Shown here: in pieces, positions 33,502-34,575 of the stretch | Numbering within the stretch: the stretch's first letter is position 1 | Layout of the letters: each line of letters begins with the position of its first letter | From: Pseudoselenomonas ruminantium | Lineage (GTDB): Bacteria > Bacillota > Negativicutes > Selenomonadales > Selenomonadaceae | Assembly: GCA_902781305.1 (NCBI GenBank) | Contig: CACZIV010000016.1 | Coordinates: 1 to 34,575 of the forward strand | Direction of reading: 5' to 3' | Length of the DNA: 34,575 nucleotides | Made by a program: the position numbers and the translations under genes | Notes under the pieces: model-generated | The model's database searches: none | What the model was told of the DNA's origin: nothing | What the model saw: only the letters and a program-made list of their open reading frames with translations

Positions 33502-34575
33502 TTGAAAGATGTAATGGGGATTATTAATCTTCAAGAAGATAATAAATTAATTCGTGAACTTACGGATAAGCGAGCTGTAGAATCCATGCCGTTTGCAGGC
33601 CGGTATCGTCTGATTGACTTTACGCTGTCGAGCATGGTGAATTCCGGGATTTTGAATGTGGGCGTTATGCTCCCGGACAAGCCGCGTTCCGTGCTGGATC
33701 ATCTTCGTTCCGGTAAGGATTGGGATTTGGCCCGTCGTCATGACGGCCTGTTCTACCTGCCGTCCCCCAGTGAAGAAGAGAGCATCCGTAAAGGCGATTT
33801 GAAGAATTTTTATCATAATCTGGATTTCTTCGAGCATAGCAGCCAGAAATATGTACTCCTGACCAGCGGCAGCTTCGTTTATAACGTAGACTTCTCCCAG
33901 ATGCTGCGCTTCCATCAGAACACCTCGGCGGATATCACGATGGTGTACTACACGGCAAAGGAAGAGCAGCCGGGCCGCAACGTGGTCTTAGAGACAGCAG
34001 AGAACGGACTGGTAACGGATATGGCCGAAAAGCCGGCCATTTACGATGGCTCCAAGGTAGCGATGAGCGTTTACCTCATTGAGAAACGCATTTTTGTTGA
34101 ACTGGTGCGTTACACCTACGAGCATGGCGGTCAGGACCTCCTGATGGACGGCATTATCCGCAGGGCTTCTGAGTATAATATCTATGCTTGTGAGCACGAC
34201 GGCTATGTTGCCCATGTGGATTCGACTACCGCGTATTACAAGGCGAATATGGATCTTCTGCAGCCGGAGGTTTGGGAGGAGCTCTTCATGGGCCCAAACT
34301 CCATCTACACCAAAGGCAAGGATGAAGTACCAGTTCAATATAAGGAGACAGCAAAGGTTAAAAATTCGCTGATTGCCAATGGCTGCGTTATTCGCGGCGA
34401 GGTCGAAAACAGCATTTTATTCCGTGGTGTCACCGTAGGCAAGGGCGTAAAAATCAAGAATTCCATTATCATGCAGAAATGTGATATACAGGATGATTCC
34501 TTGGTGGAAAATGTCATCTGCGACAAAAACGTGGTTATTTCGAAGGAAAAATGGCTTAAAGGGGCCAATAATTAC
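33502..34575 (+). CDS. glgD: GlgD subunit of ADP-glucose pyrophosphorylase (3' end missing)
   Basis: Regulatory partner of GlgC; 358 codons are present and the frame runs off the window, so only the last few residues are missing. It begins KDVMGIINLQEDNKLIRELT, the family start, in which the GlgC-type catalytic loop (GGxGxR) is replaced, consistent with a non-catalytic subunit. FAGRYRLIDFTLSSMVNSGI and the later beta-helix repeats (VENSILFRGVTVGKGVKI) align with GlgC. The start is TTG at 33502 after AAGGAGTGG at 33488-33496. Confidence 0.93.
   Translation, partial: MKDVMGIINLQEDNKLIRELTDKRAVESMPFAGRYRLIDFTLSSMVNSGILNVGVMLPDKPRSVLDHLRSGKDWDLARRHDGLFYLPSPSEEESIRKGDLKNFYHNLDFFEHSSQKYVLLTSGSFVYNVDFSQMLRFHQNTSADITMVYYTAKEEQPGRNVVLETAENGLVTDMAEKPAIYDGSKVAMSVYLIEKRIFVELVRYTYEHGGQDLLMDGIIRRASEYNIYACEHDGYVAHVDSTTAYYKANMDLLQPEVWEELFMGPNSIYTKGKDEVPVQYKETAKVKNSLIANGCVIRGEVENSILFRGVTVGKGVKIKNSIIMQKCDIQDDSLVENVICDKNVVISKEKWLKGANNY

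Overview
The window reads as chromosomal DNA of a diderm Firmicute (Negativicutes), most likely Selenomonas or a close relative in the Selenomonadaceae. The basis is a Firmicute-style division/cell-wall cluster with MraZ, a MurE carrying the meso-DAP signature DNPR, paired GlgC/GlgD, and a TolC-family outer-membrane protein, which implies an outer membrane. The genus is an inference; no rRNA gene is present.

Layout. 1-3048: enolase with its promoter and bidirectional terminator, then a convergent secreted beta-helix protein. 3239-5006: an EamA-type exporter, a small cupin behind a clear promoter and operator-like palindrome, and a convergent DUF1858 redox protein. 5119-6811: a membrane-anchored polysaccharide deacetylase bracketed on each side by three large hairpin repeats in the same forward-forward-reverse order. 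6849-18443: the mra/mur/fts cluster: mraZ (with MraZ boxes), rsmH, ftsL, a terminator and new promoter, then murE-murF-mraY-murD-murG-murC-ddl-ftsQ. ftsI/spoVD, ftsW, murB and ftsA are absent from their usual places. 18472-18980: a tandem array of four hairpin repeats plus remnants. 19097-29116: a cassette lying between ftsQ and ftsZ that encodes two HlyD-type adaptors, two NHLM-type ABC transporters (one with a C39 peptidase), a TolC-family channel, an ECF-like sigma factor and two small proteins with double-glycine motifs. 29301-30695: ftsZ, then tRNA-Tyr and tRNA-Met. 30761-34575: another hairpin repeat, a Tat-type amidase, a small membrane protein, glgC, and glgD cut by the window end.

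How it fits together. The mur genes make lipid II from the UDP-MurNAc stage onward, and FtsL/FtsQ/FtsZ belong to the divisome. The cassette between ftsQ and ftsZ looks like a self-contained peptide export system. The ABC1 peptidase would cut leaders after GG, and the ABC pair, adaptors and TolC protein would carry the product across both membranes. The sigma factor probably drives the two small peptide genes, whose upstream regions share an identical two-block motif (ATAACACTT, 12 nt, GGATATAAAG). No modification enzyme or immunity gene is recognisable.

The other notable signal is a family of about 90-bp intergenic hairpins. Eleven copies share a nearly invariant centre (GACAGGCTTGTC), while the outer stems differ from locus to locus but mostly stay self-complementary. 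In the 18.5-18.9 kb array a 227-bp two-element unit is duplicated with near-identical linkers but rewritten stems.
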